Assembly: GCF_017488845.2 (NCBI RefSeq)
Contig: NZ_CP083371.1
Span: 1,817,501-1,881,500, forward strand
Source: Ensifer canadensis
GTDB lineage: Bacteria > Pseudomonadota > Alphaproteobacteria > Rhizobiales > Rhizobiaceae
Length of the DNA stretch: 64,000 bases
Direction: 5' to 3'
Position 1 is the first letter of the stretch. Every line of letters begins with the position of its first letter. The notes beneath the pieces are model-generated. The model had not been told where the DNA came from and did not search any database. It worked only from the letters and a program-made list of their open reading frames with translations. Both the position numbers and the translations under genes were made by a program. This document shows, piece after piece, positions 63,202 to 64,000 of this stretch.

Positions 63202-64000
63202 ATGCTGGAGAAGATCGAGCCGACCCACGCCGCGTCCCCCTGGCATGAGGGCGAACTTGCCATTCAACGCAGCCTCGGCGTTGTCGACCGCATGGACGCG
63301 CCGGGCCGCAATTTCGTTCGTTCCTTCATGCCCGAGCAGCACCAGCAGTTTTTTCCGATGTTGCCCTTCATCGTGCTTGGAGCCGTCGATCCCGCCGGCG
63401 ATGTCTGGGCAAGCCTGCGGGCGGGTGAACCGGGCTTCATGCAGGCGCCGGACGCACATGCCCTCAATGTCCAGCTGCCACGCGACCGAAACGACCCGGC
63501 CGACGGGGGCATGGAGGATGGCGCCGCCATTGCCGTGCTCGGCATCCAGTTGGAAACGCGGCGCCGGAATCGGTTGAACGGCACCATCCGACGGACAGCG
63601 GACGATCGCTTTGTTGTCGCCGTCGGCCAGAGCTTCGGCAACTGTCCGCAATATATCCAGTTGCGGGATTTTTCATTCACGCGGGAACCGAACGCTCCAC
63701 CAAAGGCGCGCCCCGTTCACCTCGACGGTCTCGATGCGCGCGCGAAAGAAATCATCACCAACGCCGATGCGTTCTTCGTCGCCTCCTATGTCGACCGCGA
63801 CAATGGCTTGCGCCAGGTGGACGTCTCGCATCGCGGCGGCAAGACCGGCTTTGTCCGCGTCGGCGAGGATGACGTGCTGACGATCCCCGATTTCGCCGGC
63901 AACAAGTTCTTCAACACGCTGGGCAATTTCATGCTCAACCCCAGGGCGGGCCTGCTCTTCGTCGATTTTGCGACCGGTGACATGCTGCAGATGACAGGTG
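63202..64000 (+). CDS. Pyridoxamine 5'-phosphate oxidase-like flavoprotein, 5' part
   Basis: The first 266 codons of a protein that runs off the right edge. Residues 10-100 (SPWHEGELAIQRSLGVVDRM, PMLPFIVLGAVDPAGDVWAS) and the later RVGEDDVLTIPDFAGNKFFN, ARAGLLFVDF-like segment match the PNPOx split-barrel FMN domain. In relatives an FAD/ferredoxin-reductase part often follows; that cannot be checked here. AAAGGAAG lies upstream of the ATG at 63202. It follows the GST by 59 bp and is probably co-transcribed. Confidence 0.8.
   Translation, partial: MLEKIEPTHAASPWHEGELAIQRSLGVVDRMDAPGRNFVRSFMPEQHQQFFPMLPFIVLGAVDPAGDVWASLRAGEPGFMQAPDAHALNVQLPRDRNDPADGGMEDGAAIAVLGIQLETRRRNRLNGTIRRTADDRFVVAVGQSFGNCPQYIQLRDFSFTREPNAPPKARPVHLDGLDARAKEIITNADAFFVASYVDRDNGLRQVDVSHRGGKTGFVRVGEDDVLTIPDFAGNKFFNTLGNFMLNPRAGLLFVDFATGDMLQMTG

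Overview
The window reads as a high-GC alphaproteobacterial replicon of the Rhizobiaceae, most like Ensifer/Sinorhizobium or Agrobacterium. This rests on very close matches by eye to Agrobacterium galacturonate enzymes (uronate dehydrogenase, galactarolactone cycloisomerase, galactarolactone isomerase), on two RIME1-like 106-bp elements, and on the density of ABC/TRAP uptake operons with LysR, GntR and LacI regulators. It looks like accessory or chromid DNA: no rRNA, tRNA, CRISPR, phage or transposase gene was seen. Both ends cut through genes.

Layout. 1-6.1 kb: the end of an AlsS-like ThDP enzyme, a small XRE protein, a LysR regulator diverging from a frameshifted VOC protein, a GhrA-like dehydrogenase, a phosphotransferase and a secreted esterase. 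6.3-10.2 kb: a compact DNA-alkylation-repair block on the minus strand (ada, a 46-codon ORF, an unknown 216-aa protein, alkB, then ogt and a 2OG-Fe(II) oxygenase), mostly with overlapping reading frames. 10.4-18.2 kb: a frameshifted SnoaL-like gene and a peptide/nickel-type ABC transporter with a YtcJ-like amidohydrolase. 18.7-22.8 kb: a PhcB-like methyltransferase diverging from a GGDEF-EAL protein, then a second ogt.

22.9-37.9 kb is the most intriguing part. Two minus-strand blocks lie either side of a LacI regulator. One holds a DSP phosphatase, an IMPase-family phosphatase, three paralogous AfuA-type binding proteins, one ABC ATPase and one fused 12-TM permease. The other holds a second IMPase, a second DSP, a cytosolic metallophosphoesterase, an RpiR-type HTH protein lacking its SIS domain, and a Na/Pi transporter with a PhoU-like tail. 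I infer a system that imports phosphorylated organic compounds, removes the phosphate in the cytosol and disposes of the released phosphate. An octamer, TGCACACG, occurs upstream of both blocks.

38.3-43.8 kb: a YtfQRT-YjfF-type galactofuranose ABC transporter with a GntR regulator. 43.9-52.2 kb: a diguanylate cyclase, then an autotransporter translationally coupled to an IalB-family protein, diverging from a duplicated LytS-type histidine kinase pair and a LytTR response regulator; the upstream regions of both kinases carry the same repeated elements. 52.2-60.3 kb: two inverted RIME1-like copies bracket a full galacturonate/galactarate module (udh, gntR, kdgD, gci, gli and a TRAP transporter). 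60.4-64 kb: a DUF817 membrane protein, a LysR regulator diverging from a glutathione S-transferase, and the start of a PNPOx-like protein.
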